Shown here: positions 25,259 to 38,200 of the stretch, piece by piece
How the letters are laid out: every line of letters starts with the position of its first letter
Numbering within the stretch: the first letter of the stretch is position 1
Assembly (NCBI RefSeq): GCF_016808095.1
Contig: NC_068971.1
Location: forward strand, 52,593,631 to 52,657,630
DNA: 64,000 nt
Origin: Vigna angularis
Lineage: Eukaryota > Streptophyta > Magnoliopsida > Fabales > Fabaceae
Reading direction: 5' to 3'
Translations under genes and position numbers: made by a program
Notes under the pieces: generated by a model
What the model saw: only the letters and a program-made list of their open reading frames with translations
Told to the model about the DNA's origin: nothing
The model's database searches: none

Positions 25259-25752
25259 TCAGTAGCTGTAATGAGCAGGCTTGTATGGACCCTCAACAGG
25301 GACACTGATGTAATCAGTCTGATCTTTGGTGAGCTTGGTGAGCTTATCTCCTAGCTGGCCAAGGTGGAGGGCAGCAACTTTCTCATCAAGCTGTTTGGAC
25401 AAAACATAAACCTTCGTTTTCGTACTTGCCAGTACCCTTCTCCTTCCACAGCTCAAGCTGAGCGATGACCTGATTGGTGAAGGAGCAGGGGTGGCCCGTC
25501 GCACACCCCAAGTTCATCAGACGACCCTCAGCCAACACAATGATGCGTGTCCCGGTCTCAGGGAAAACCCATCTGTCGGTTTGAGGCTTAATACTGATGC
25601 GCTTCACACCAGGGTAGTTCTCAAGTGCCCAATGTTGCACACGATCGCGTTGTTCTTCATTTTTTCTTCATGTCGGCTTCAGAGACAACATCCTCCAGGG
25701 TGAGAACCTGAAGACCCTCCATCATACCTTCCAGCAGAGCAACGCCATTATC
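25259..25752 (-). pseudogene. Decayed 3' fragment of S-adenosylhomocysteine hydrolase (SAHH)
   Basis: The minus strand encodes only the C-terminal third of an adenosylhomocysteinase, the enzyme that clears S-adenosylhomocysteine. Recognisable blocks are [82 protein letters not shown] and the family C-terminus [14 protein letters not shown] followed by a stop at 25259-25261. Damage seen: a deletion after SEAD that removes the NAD-domain strand, a two-base shift with an in-frame stop at the MKK block, a deletion after NIGH, loss of about five residues after GHP, and a one-base insertion at about 25405-25415 (YENE). The 5' two-thirds are absent. It cannot make a working enzyme. It sits next to SHMT, where Arabidopsis keeps SAHH1, so it is probably the decayed resident gene; a processed copy is the alternative. 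Confidence 0.9.
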
Positions 25753-26428
25753 GATTAACGATGTTCTTCCTCTTGTTCTTGGATCGATGTTCTTTAAATA
25801 CCCTCCTTTTCACCAAGCCCATTCCTTTCCTTCCGGATCAATCCCTCACTCTCACATTCCCAATTTAACTAGGAATCATTTCATTTTATTCATTTTCATA
25901 TTAATCCTATACATTTTAAACAATTTAATATTTATCGTCGCTTAGTAATTTTCAATTTTATTATTCAAATAAAATATAAAGTAATTTTGAATTCCAAGTG
26001 ATAACGCGGTCTGGGAGTAAATGTGAAGGAAACAGTGCAGCTAGAAGCGCGAATGAGCGTGGGGTTGGTAAAAGAAGGAAATGACCATGCCACCCTCACC
26101 AACTCTCTTTGGACAATCTCACAGCAAGTTAAGCCACCAACTACACTAGAATCCATGGGAGATCAGAGAAATAATTTTCAGTAGTGATGCATAAACTTCC
26201 AAATTCCAGTAAAATTGAAAGCTTTCCTTGTATTCAAAGAAAATTGAAGCTTGTGGGGCTCACATAGATGGTGTGACAAAAAGAAAGGGTGTGAGGGGTA
26301 GAATGGTAAATGAAGATATGAGGAGTGGCTTTATTTAAAGGGAGACGGGATGAGATGAGAGTGTACACTTCTGCACTTCTTGCTATCTTGGTTCTTCGTT
26401 TCGGTGTCTTGAGAAGCATAGCCAAAGG
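25753..26428 (+). promoter_or_regulatory. Upstream region of the SHMT gene
   Basis: No gene is seen. The part near 25753-25860 may hold further unrecognisable SAHH sequence. A TATA-like TTTATTTAAA at 26330-26339 lies about 90 bases before the SHMT start and is followed by a GA-rich leader. Use of the site is inferred. Confidence 0.45.
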
Positions 26429-28273
26429 ATGGAAGCAGTGAGTGCCTGGGGTAACACGCCGTTGGCGACGGTGGATCCAGAAATCCACGATCTCATTGAG
26501 AAGGAGAAGCGTCGCCAGTGTCGGGGAATAGAGCTTATAGCGTCGGAGAACTTCACTTCCTTCGCTGTCATAGAGGCGCTGGGGAGTGCCCTTACCAACA
26601 AGTACTCCGAGGGTATGCCTGGCAACCGCTACTACGGTGGCAACGAGTTCATCGATCAGATTGAGAACCTGTGCCGTTCTCGCGCCCTCGAGGCCTTCCA
26701 TCTCGATCCCTCCCGATGGGGCGTCAACGTCCAACCCTACTCCGGTTCTCCGGCCAACTTTGCCGCCTACACTGCCGTGCTCCAGCCCCACGACCGCATC
26801 ATGGGTTTGGATCTCCCCTCCGGCGGCCACCTCACCCACGGCTACTACACCTCCGGTGGGAAGAAGATCTCTGCCACCTCCATTTACTTTGAGAGTTTGC
26901 CTTACAAGGTGAATTCCACCACCGGATTCATCGACTACGATAGGTTGGAGGAGAAAGCCTTGGATTTCCGGCCCAAGCTGATCATCTGTGGTGGCAGTGC
27001 CTACCCCAGGGACTGGGACTATGCCAGGTTCAGACAGGTAGCCGACAAGTGCGGTGCTCTCTTGCTTTGTGACATGGCTCACATCAGTGGTCTTGTTGCT
27101 GCTCAGGTAAACACTATATCAGATCTGTGTTTTTCTTCAAATGTTTTCCAGAAATCCGTTTTGGGTTGGTTTGTGAAATGAATGATGATGCAGGAAGCTA
27201 ACAATCCATTCGAGTACTGTGACATTGTGACCACGACGACCCACAAGAGCTTGAGGGGTCCTAGGGCCGGTATGATCTTCTACCGGAAGGGACCTAAACC
27301 GCCGAAGAAAGGGCAAGCCGAGAATGCAGTGTACGATTTTGAAGACAAAATAAACTTTGCGGTGTTCCCTTCCCTCCAGGGTGGTCCTCACAATCACCAG
27401 ATTGGGGCACTTGCGGTTGCATTGAAACAGGCTGTGAGCCCAGGATTCAAGGCATACGCGAAGCAGGTTAAGGCAAATGCAGTTGCACTTGGTAATTATT
27501 TGCTGAGCAAGGGATACAGTCTTGTCACCGGAGGAACTGAGAACCACCTTGTCTTGTGGGATCTCCGTCCTCTTGGCCTAACTGGTAAGCTTCTACTCAT
27601 ACTAAATACATTAACCATAACACCTCACTTCAGTTTCTTGATGCATTTCCCACACACTTCTCCCAGGCAACAAGGTAGAGAAACTTTGTGACCTCTGCAA
27701 CATTACTGTCAATAAAAATGCTGTCTTTGGTGATAGCAGCGCATTGGCTCCTGGAGGAGTACGAATTGGTAACACCTTCTCTTCCAAACTTTTGAATCTA
27801 ATGCGTTTAGAGTGTAAGGCGAACTAGATTCATAGAATAGAGACTTCGTGCATGCCTTTTATACTGAAGCCAAAATTGAAATCCCTGTTTATGTAATGTT
27901 ACTGCCAAACCAATTATCATTGTTATTTATATAATGTGATCTGAGTCATTCTGTGTGTTCTTATGACAGATTAGCAGAATTCATAATTTTGCATGAGTAC
28001 TTGACAGGAGTTTGTGATCTGTTTACAGGTGCCCCAGCCATGACTTCTAGGGGGTTGGTTGAGAAGGACTTTGAACAGATCGGAGAGTTCCTTCACCGTG
28101 CAGTGGTTCTAACGCTGGAGATCCAGAAGGAGTATGGCAAGCTTTTGAAGGATTTCAACAAGGGCCTGGTGAACAATAAGGCTATCGAAGATCTCAAAGT
28201 TGATGTTGAGAAATTTTCAGCCTCCTTCGATATGCCTGGTTTCCTAGTATCTGAGTTGAAGTACAAGGACTAG
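26429..28273 (+). CDS. SHM4: Cytosolic serine hydroxymethyltransferase (SHMT), 471 aa, 4 exons
   Basis: Exons are 26429-27106, 27194-27584, 27667-27768 and 28029-28273 (1416 bases). This PLP enzyme interconverts serine plus tetrahydrofolate and glycine plus 5,10-methylene-THF. There is no transit peptide ([12 protein letters not shown]), so it is cytosolic. Visible residues: [12 protein letters not shown], the folate/substrate loop [32 protein letters not shown], the PLP-binding [15 protein letters not shown] with Lys244, and [16 protein letters not shown]. Length and sequence fit the soybean Rhg4-type SHMT as I remember it. At the two positions tied to cyst-nematode resistance in soybean it has Pro130 and Asn358, the ancestral, non-resistance-type residues. 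Exon 1 is clearly more GC-rich than the surroundings. A conservative oddity is Ile in CDMAHISG where many plant enzymes have Thr. The broken SAHH fragment just upstream would have been a metabolic partner in the methyl cycle. Confidence 0.96.
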
Positions 28274-29398
28274 CTAGCTTCAAAATGCATCTCTTCATCA
28301 TAAATCTTTTCTTTTCGGTGTCATGTACACAGCTTGTTGGTTTTTAAGTTCATTCCTCTGTTTCTGTTTTTATTATATCTATACCTTATCATTGTCATTC
28401 CTGCAGCTGCAGCAGCAGCATGAGAATCATTCTGGCAAATTCATGTTTTGGAAAATAAATTCTATTTTGGGACTCACATTTGCCATCTATTCTTTTTAAC
28501 AGAAGTAGGTTCTTTCACATATTACTTCTGACAATACTCCACAAACAATCTTCCACCATTTTAATAAACATGTTTCCATTTAAAATATGGAATAAGATAT
28601 CGTAAACATTATTGATTAATAGCAAAATATCGTAAACATAATGTAGAATCAACAAATTTATGTTTATATTTTTAGAAAAGAAAAACTTAAAAAGAAATGT
28701 TATTTTGAAATATGAAGTAATATTTTACCTTTTCAAAAACATTATGGCAATATTATCCCTAAAACCTACTTCAACCATTTCTAATATATTTTTTAAAACA
28801 AATCAAATTTACGGTGGACCATCATGAAAAAAAAAAAAATTTAAGTAACAAAATGTGCAACAACGTGTATATATGGTGTCCTAAAATAAATACACATGTC
28901 GGCATTCATTATTCTTTTTGTCGGTGCTATAATTTTGTTTTAGGAATTCTTATATGATTAAAAATTAATGATGTGATTATTTTTGAGAAAGTGTTTCTTA
29001 ATAAAATGATTATTTATTATATTTTTATTATTTTGGGTAAACTGATCACTTAAATTAAATTACTTTCCAGAAATCATTTTTTAACAAACACCGTATTGAT
29101 TATATTTTTAATCTTCTAGTAACAATTCTTGGTTATGTTGTTATATGATCTTGATGACAAATTGCTTGGATCCATTATGGAGTACGTGCATCTTGGGTTG
29201 AATTTCAAAATAGTTTATTGATTTAGCGATTCTCACCATCTTCCAGTATCATGTGATTTGTTGTCTGTGAATTAAAAAAAAATCATATTTAACTTCGAAA
29301 AATTAAATAAAGAGAAGTAAAAAAAAAAGCTACAATATTTAAAATGATTTTATTTAACAATAGAAATTACACGTATTTTAGCCTTGGTTTTGTGGAAC
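28274..29398. other. SHMT 3' flank and AT-rich spacer
   Basis: The first 200 bases should be SHMT 3' UTR. The remainder is AT-rich, with no gene and no clear repeat seen. Confidence 0.5.
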
Positions 29399-30955
29399 AT
29401 GGTTTTATGGAGCATGGTTGGTAAAATGTCACTCTTGAAACCAAAGCACCCTTTCTCCCTTACAGGTTTTGTAACAGCGGCAGCCATATCCAGCACCACC
29501 ATTTCTCACCGTTTTCGGTGTCTTGAAATCGCAGCTCCTTCATTCTCTCCCAAACCTAAACATCCACAACACTTGCTCTCTCTTCTTCTCAAACATCCTT
29601 CTCAACCCCAAATTCTGCAACTAGTTCACTGTTACATTATCACTTCTGGCCTCTTTCACTACCCTTTTCACCACACCTCCTCTTGTTTACTCCTCTTGAA
29701 CAACGTCATCCGCTGTTACTCCCGTGGCCGGCCCTTCACCCCACTTAGCTCTTCACTTCTTTAGGTACACCCAACACTCTCTCACTTTCTTCAATACCCT
29801 TCCCTTGACACCTTTTCTTTTGCCTTTCTTTCCCACGCTTCTGCCAATCCAAACTGCACCCGCTTTGGGACTCAACTTCACGCCCTCGTTTTCAAGGTTG
29901 GGTTTCAGTTTCATATGTATGTGCAAACTGGGCTGTTGCAAATGTACTCAAGTTGGGGTCTTTTAGTTGAAGCCGCACAAGTGTTCTATCAAATGCCACG
30001 AAGAAGCTTAGTGACTTGGAATGTTTTTATCACTGGTTTGATTAGATGGGGTGAGGTTGAACTTGCACTTTCTGTGTTTAATCAGATGCCTTCTCGGAGT
30101 GTAGTTTCATGGACCCTTGTTATTGATGGATACACACGCAGGAATCAGCCCGTGAAAGCTTTAACTTTATTCAGGGAAATGATCCAAGTTGATGGTATAG
30201 AACCTACTCAAGTTACTCTTTTGACCGTTTTTCCTGGTATTGCAAACATTGGGTGTATTGAGATATGTCAATCAGCTCATGGATATGCAGAGAAGAGAGG
30301 GTTCAATTCCTCTGACATACGCATTACCAATGCATTAATTGATTTGTATGCAAAGTGTGGATGTATAGCAAGTGTGAATAGATTCTTGCAGGAATTACCT
30401 GATCAGAGGAAGAATTTGGTATCGTGGACTTCAGCTATCTCTGGTTTTGCAATGAATGGGATGGGGAGGGAAGCCCTAGAGACTTTTGAAAACATGGAGA
30501 AGGCTGGGGTTAGTCCGAACCGTGTGACATTCCTTAGTGTTTTGAGTGCCTGTAGTCATGGAGGATTGGTTCAAGAAGGCCTTGATTTTTTTGTTAAAAT
30601 GGTAAAGGATTGTAAACTTGTGCCAGATATCAAGCACTACGGTTGTATGATAGATATGCTGGGGAGGGCTGCCAGGTTAGAAGAAGCTGAAAAGGTTGCT
30701 TCACAGGTACCTCATGAGGTTGCCAATGCTGTAATGTGGAGAACTTTGCTGGGTGCTTGTAGTGTTCATAATAATGTTGAAATTGGTCAGAGGGTGACCA
30801 GGAAAGTACTAGAGATGGAGAGAGGACACGGTGGGGATTATGTTCTTATGTCCAATATTCTTGTTGGTGTCGGGAGATTTAAGGACCCTCAAAGGTTGAG
30901 AGATATGATAGATAAAAGAATTGCATTTAAACTTCCTGGCTATAGTATAGTCTAA
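29399..30955 (+). pseudogene. PPR protein (PLS/E type, At1g09220-like) with internally disrupted frame
   Basis: An open frame starts among three in-frame ATGs (29399, 29414, 29426) and stops at the TAG at 29762-29764. The same frame reopens and runs to 30955, with 346 codons from Met 29915. Between about 29727 and 29806 the PPR-like protein continues only in the next frame (PHLALHFFRYTQHSLTFFNTLPL), then returns to the first frame (DTFSFAFLSHA). Two compensating indels would explain this. The downstream part has clear PPR repeats, e.g. NVFITGLIRWGEVELALSVF, SWTLVIDGYTR, NALIDLYAKCG and SWTSAISGFAMNG, then an E domain ending in KLPGYSIV. PPR proteins bind organellar RNA; E-class members often act in RNA editing. 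The N-terminus is Ser/Thr-rich and could be a mitochondrial presequence. Either the gene is dead or translated from 29915 without its targeting end, or there are two sequence errors, or an unusual splice exists. Confidence 0.7.
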
Positions 30956-32235
30956 ATGATACAATAGATGACTTTTGTTCTGCCTTTCTAGCTTGGGACT
31001 AGGAGGTAATTCAACTTGTGAGCATGGTAGAAGAACCATGTCCATAGACAGGTCCATTTATCTCTAGGCAAGAGGCATATTGGCAATTTGACATGCCATT
31101 GCCGTTTGCTTCAGACATTCTATATTGGTTCGAGGCATCAAAATTGTGGTAAAACCTGCTGCATATTACTTCATACGTCAACAAATATTTCATCTAGCTG
31201 TATTATTTGAAAAGCTTGAAAACAATTAATATTGCCGATTTATGGTGTATTGTCTGAGGATAAAAAATTGGAAATAATGCACCCATCCTGGAAATTGACG
31301 ATTGCAAAGGACATTCAATCATACAGGTTAAGCATTGATTTCAGTACTTCTTTCCAGTCATCTGTACAAGGAAGCCAAATATGTGTTTCATTGGATCCGT
31401 AATTTGGCATACGATCAAACTATTTTCAGCAACTAGTTTGCTAAATAAGCCTTGTTAAAGAAGGACAAAATTTCGTTTTTCGATTTGAGAGATCTAGTAT
31501 AAGATAAAGGCCACGTAAACAATTTCTAAACCAATATAATAATATGTGGGTTTACGTACCTACCAAATACTGGTCTTTTCCAGCTACTCAAGAATGAAAT
31601 TACCTGCAATTAAGTTGAATGGTCGAATTCCATATTTTAGTTTTGTAGATAAAATAAACTTCATAGGAAACAAACTCTCAATAACAAATTAACATTTGAT
31701 ACAAGCATTACAAAATGGAATTATATTACTGTAAGTTGTATTTATTTTCAAAACGAAAATTAATTTACAAACTTTAATTGAAGATATTATTAGTCATTAA
31801 AAAAATAAAATAATATTACTTACTAATTAAACTCTGATAAACATAAAATTAAAAGAAACACAGTATCTATTACAAACAACTTCAGTGGAAACGTGTGTTA
31901 TAGTAATTTATGATAATTTCTTATGACATCTTCATCGAACTTCAACTTCGATTAATTTTTTTAATCACCCGGGAAAGAATATAAAAGTTATATATTACAA
32001 ATGGGAGTAAACAGAAAACTGTTTTTTCTACGTGCACATTTTACAGTGTCAGTTCAGCAGGCCCTTACAATGGAAGATCATAAAAAATAAGTAAAATGTT
32101 CTCAAAAGAACTATTGTAAAACGCGCTAAAAACTTTTAATTAACTAGGACGAACCACTCCTAGATGATCCTGTACCGACTGCATGAATAAGTTGGGGAAG
32201 TCGGGCTTTACAATTTCATATAAACAATACGGCCT
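30956..32235. other. Spacer between PPR gene and RAD50, holding a WEX exon relic
   Basis: The first bases will be PPR 3' UTR. A short exonuclease-like relic at 31582-31632 is listed separately. The rest is AT-rich with no gene seen; the last bases should be RAD50 3' UTR on the minus strand. Confidence 0.5.
31582..31632 (+). pseudogene. Relic of WEX-like exonuclease exon 2
   Basis: Over about 48 bases this matches the start of exon 2 of the WEX gene at 44322-44371, including a preceding AG acceptor: both read GCTA-TCAAGAATGA-ATTA-CTGCAATTAAGTT, then TGGTCGAATT, with about 86-88 % identity by eye. Translated, YSRMKLPAIKLNGRI compares with YSRMRLSAIKFSGRI. The likeness stops soon after, and no other WEX exon was seen nearby. 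It is too short to function. It must be an old duplicate fragment, and it lies on the far side of RAD50 from WEX. Confidence 0.7.
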
Positions 32236-35200
32236 TCAGTCAAATATCTCCTGACTTTCGATTATACTGTGCTGACTGAAAATGTGAGAGAAGTTAGTTA
32301 AGTTCTGTAAACAGAATTATAGTGATTAAGAAAGTTCGTATGTGTGATGCAGGAACGACAAGACAACCAAATGAAGTTCTTACAGATCATCTTTGGAGAC
32401 ACGATAATATCTCTCTGCATGCTGGCGCTGACCAATCAGTTGAGCAAAACGCTCATCATGAGTGATTACAATTAACTGAAAATTTTCCTGTCCTTTCCTG
32501 TCCTCCATGATCCTTCATTTTTAATGAAGACAGCATCACATTAAATTTTAATTAATTCATTATTAGTTGTTTAATCAGAACTAAGCAATCCAGCAATACC
32601 TTACAAGAGCTGCAGCCAGACTTTCAGCATTTGGTCCATCCAAATTTGTGGTAGGTTCATCCAGCGCAAGTATTCCACAATTGAGACAAAACGTTTCAGC
32701 CAGCGCTAAACGTATGATAAGAGACGCCAGAACCTGAAACCCCGAAGTTAAGTAAAACTTATTATTTATTATTTTAGTTAAGAAAAGGGATTACTAGATA
32801 TAATAGTAATTCCCTTATTGATAACATACCTTTTGACCAGCACTACATCTTCCTCTCATCTCCAACTCTGCATCACCAGTCTGCATAACAACCTGTACGG
32901 AATGCAAAGGAACAATATTTACTAGGAAGGAAATTAGACAGCTTCTGAAGGAATTGGTTTTCAATATGTCATGTCAAACCTTGTAACTGTAGGAACGGGT
33001 CCCTGCACCTTCGGAGTCTGAATGAATACTGATGTAGTCAATGTCTTGCCCTCTATAGGTTTGCTGCCACAACTCCCTAATAATTTTGTTGATCTCTTCC
33101 ATTTTCATTGTGTGGAAGCGCATCAGTGCCCTGATGAATCATTAAGAGCCACCAAGGAACAATATGAATGCAGAATATATCAGTAATTTAATACAGAAGT
33201 ATCTATTTTGTTATTAAGTATATCCTTATTGATTAATGCTTGAAATAGACTGTTTAATATGCTTTCATATTCTAATTTGTAATTTATTTCAGGCACGATA
33301 AATATTAGCTTGCAAACCAACTTTATGAACTTCTTCAAAGATGTGTGCTTATCTCCCTTTTAGTTATATTTTTCATTTTCTTTGGTTTGCTTGATACACT
33401 TCGGTGCTTTTGGTTGCCCCTTGTTCAATAGCACGCTTTTCTGATAGTTAACCAGTTTACACAGCTAAGCCCCAATCAACCTGACGTGGAATTTGTATTG
33501 CTTTACTAAGGCCAAATGATGAATTTTAACGCAATGTAAGCAATGGGCACTCAATTCCAAAAAGAGAAGGGGGCTTGGTTGCATAAAATTAAAAAACTAC
33601 AGGGTTTAATGGGATTAAATCTCATATATTGATGCTTAAGGAACCACAAACTTAATCTTCATTTTTTTTTCTAGTGGGGGAAGAATAATGAATGTGCACT
33701 TTGCATTCCCAACACATAAAACACACCCTTTGGAATGTAAATACAATAGCGAAACGAAATAGAGTTATATGGAACAAAAATATCCAGTATTTTACCCCAA
33801 CAGCTTATACCAAGGTCCCAAGTGACCTCAGCACCTCACAATGCAAAGTGTGATGGTTACATGTATCAGCTTTTGAAGAACAAGAGAGAAATGGCCTCGT
33901 GAGGACAAAAGGAGTGATCTTACTTATGCATTGCAAAACCATGACTATCACACAACAAAGAATACAAACTTGATGTAACGTTGAAAATTAATGAATCTCA
34001 AGCAACTCACTTATCAAGTGCATTGTAGTATCTGTCCAGATCCTTGTTGGCCATTTCAGTTGTCTGCAAAGAACGATGAATTGTCATGTCAACAATACAA
34101 AAAAGAGGATTAAAGAAAGAATAAGACTATGAAATCACATGTGATTACACCTTAAGCAGGATAAGCTGGTCGAAGTATCGCTTATCTATGTCCTTGTATT
34201 GAGTCTGCTTAAGATCAACCTTATTTTTGGAAATATTGCTTTGGTAAACAGACATTGTTCCACGGCACCGGTTTACCTGTCATCATGGTACAGATATATA
34301 ACCAAAGAGAGAGAAATGTGTCAGTTCGACACTAGAAGGAATATCAAAGATGTGAGCATAGAAATGGTAATTGGCTGAACTACTTGCGATCAGTTGCAAG
34401 CATAGATGTGTGATTCGGGGATTTGAAAATACCTCTGAAAGAAGTCTCTCCCTCTCCTGTGATAGTTTCTGGCGTTCAGTTTCAATTGTAGAGATCCCAC
34501 CAGCCTTTAATATATTTTCTTCTAGTGTTTCAATTTCATGTCCTAGCTCATCTACTTCAGCCTTAGTTTTCCTATAATTTAAGTTGTCATCAATTTTTCT
34601 TCTTAACTGATCTTGATTTTGCATCAAATCTTTACTTTTGACTAACTCAGCTAAAATTTCCTGCTTCCTGGCATCACAACTTTGAAGTTGAGATTGTGAT
34701 AGAGAATGCTTTTCCTGCAGTTCCTTCAACCTATCTCCTTTCCTTAAATCGGAATACCTGATCAAACAAAACATATGTTAAAGAAATTTGGGGTCTTAAA
34801 AACAACAACTTTCAATAAGATAAGCTCACTCTTTGATCTTAGAATTCATTCTGAAAAGTGATTCAGCTTCTTGCTGATAACTTCTCTTTTGCTCAGCCAG
34901 GTCCTCGTACTCACGGTTGAGTCTAATTTTCATATCATTATGGTTAGTCAGTAATTTATCTTTCTCACTGGAAAAAGATCCGAGATCATCTGCCAAATGC
35001 TGCAAATACACAAATTCTCGGTGATACTATGCATTTTGACATGGCAAAAAGAGAGAAAAAACTAGAGCCTTTTTTAGAATTATTGGAAATTATGAGTGAA
35101 GCAAGGTGGAAAAAGAAGGCAATTTCCCCAAGCCTAAAACAACAACTAAATATACATCAATGTATCAGATAATAAGACACCTTCTCATCAAGATCAACTT

Positions 35201-38200
35201 GAGTATTTTCTTCAGTTAAACGTTCCAATTCTTCTTCTAATCTGCTAACACTTTGTAATACGTTGGTTGCTTTCAATTTCTCCTCCTTTAGATTGAGCCA
35301 CCGAATACGAATATTTGATAGATCTTTCTCCCTATGCCTTTGTTCTTCCCTCAGCCTCTCCAATTCAGATTGCAAATTGTCCCTTTTAACCAAGATATGA
35401 ATGGAAATAATGATATGAATAAGAAACAAAAACTGAAACTTAAGAAATGGAGATGTTGCGAATATGACAGAATTCAATTATCTTAATGAATCGAGATGGT
35501 AAAATTGCCCATGTTAGTAAACAGTAGAAAAAACTTCAGCTATTTACTTGGTGCTCTGCAGGGTGTTAAGCTCCAGTTGAATCTCTTCGAGAGTCCTCAC
35601 TCCCTGTCCTCGAAAATTAAGCTCATCTTCTAAATCCTCAACTTGTTTTTTCAAATCTTGAATGTCTTGGAAAAGCCGATCAGCATTTTCAACAGGTTGC
35701 ACTAATGTGTCAACTAAATCCTTGTCAGTCTTCACTTGTGCTAAAACACATAAAACCTGAAAATTGCAGCAATTGTATAACCCAAAACAAGTTAACGGAA
35801 AGCATAAAGGGGAAACAGATAATACACTCTCTGGTACAAGGCACTTCTAACAGAACCACACAGACCAATAAAAATAATTAACTCAATTGACTTTGTTGAA
35901 TTTTTTAATATTTAAAACAATGTTGCCAGTTTATCAAATTTACCCTTGTTATAAATAACTTTAAAAAGCCTCCTCTCGTTAATTGTCAATAAAAAACAGA
36001 CATTCATAATATGTAATTGGACAAACAAGGACAAGAAATATCCTGTTTCCAGTAAACTATAAAATTCCTTCGAAAAAGGACCATCATTTTTTTCTAAAAT
36101 ATGCTTGTTATATTGAGGACAAGAGGAAGTACTAAATAAAAAATTGATATAAAATAATAATCACCTTCGACAAAACAACATTTCAGAAAGCAAACGTTGG
36201 AATTCAATGTACTTAAAAGAAATTTCCAGGAAATCTTTAAAAGAACTTATGATCGTTACATCATCAAGAGCCTGAGATTTCTCATCCATCTCATCTTTAA
36301 GTTGCTGAAGTTCCTTTTCAGTATTAGGGATGGTCTCCTTGCCAAGTTTAACATATTCTTCGTAAACCATCCTAAGCTTGTCCAGCTGCTGAAAATGAGA
36401 CTCTGCATTTGAGGATTCTACAGCGAGAACTTTCATATGTTCAGCTGAACTAGCTGCCTTAACTCTTTGCTGTCATTGAAAAAGTGCAGTTCAAAACTAC
36501 ATAACGTGCTTGCTCAAGCCAATAGATAACGTAAGTATATAATAACATGATTTGAAGTTAAAAACCTTCTTGACAAAATTGTCTTCTTCTTCTGGAGAGA
36601 AAGGCCGCTCACAGCAAGGGCAAACATGATGAGCTCTGGCAACCCTTTCAAAAGGATCAAACATCTGCCTCATGCCATCAGCAATATTATATTTGCTGCA
36701 AGCAATCACAAGACAAAGTATTAGTGGATATGAAACCAGCATACCAGTGACAACATCAAGTCCAGAGACAACTTTGATATGGTCACAAAAACAACATCAA
36801 CACTATGGTCTGGCACAAATTGACCTTCGCTGTACATCTCTTTTTTCCTTGGAAGACTCTAAAACTTTGAGATAAGAATCAAGTCCAGAACATTGCTGAT
36901 CCAAAGACTGAAGCTTCGATTCAATAAATCTCTTTCTTGCTGCAAGAAAATCATTTAAGTATAAATGTACAAAACTATGTCTTCAGTTATTCAGCATGGT
37001 GGAAGAAAGAAACCAAACTAGAGCAAAGAGGATGCAGCATGAAAAAATAAAAAATATCAAGTGGGCACCATCACTTATATCAAGAGACACATATAAAACG
37101 CTAAATAAAAGAAAGGCTATTTATATTTACTGCATACTATTATCATGTTGATACGCAAAATAGGAATCTATTGGCATGACAAATAGGCAAGTGCATCCTG
37201 TGAACCATTGCAACAATAAGCATGCAGAACTAAAACATTGATTTCCTTCAAAAACTAAATTTTTTATATTCAACTTCTTTGAATGATAGATAGCACTTAC
37301 ATTCCAAATCCTTGTGGTGTTTGGATAGGTTACAATTAACTTCTTGTATTTTTATTTGCAACATATTGACTTCCTTCTCAGCATCGCGGTGCTTTTCTTT
37401 CACATCATCAAATTCCACTCCAACAGCCCTGCACCAGAAAGAAAATTCTATACAAGGTAAATTGTGATCTACTTGGCAATCTTACCCAATGTGAGACTTT
37501 TTCACTTATACTTGCCACTCCAACTTATCATAAATCTTATCTCGGCTCATCCTCAACTCTCAAAGTGAACTTGGTTCAACCAGTTTTGAACATGAAGAAC
37601 GTGTTTGAGATTTCACATGAACTGTACATATGGCCAACTTTGAGCTTATAAAAGGTTGGACAATTCTCACCTTATACATTTCAGGATGAAGTTAGGTTCC
37701 CAGCCCAAATTCAAGAGGTAGGTGCCTACAACTACGAGTAAATATAAAAAAAATTAAAAAAAAGAAGATTTTCCCAACCTTAATGCTTCAGTAATATCCT
37801 TTTTCACGTCCTTATCAAGAGGAACCCTCCCTTTCAGCACCTTTCTAATTTTGTCCTTGAGGTCATCAAATCTATAATAAATAATAAACAGATGATTGCC
37901 AACTTTGAAACATAATTCTAAAGAACGAAAAGTGGAAAGTAAAGGGTATACAAACAAAATGGATTTACATTTTTTTATGTTTCTTTTTCCGATTTTCCAA
38001 CTCTGCTTTCTTATGAGATAGCATAACTCTGTGCTCTGAATCAGCAGTCATGATATCCTTCTCCCGATTGACAGTCTTAATCTTTTGATCTACACTATAT
38101 ATCTCATTTTGCATTTGACGTATAGTGGTTTCAAATTGTCTCTGAGATAGTTGACTTCCCTTCCTCTCAATCTCATTTTTCTGCAAACATTACTCAAAAA

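Noticed and set aside
26234..27082. 282-codon open frame on the minus strand
   Set aside because: Antisense to SHMT exon 1 and its leader; Gly/Val-rich mirror of GC-rich codons, no motif.
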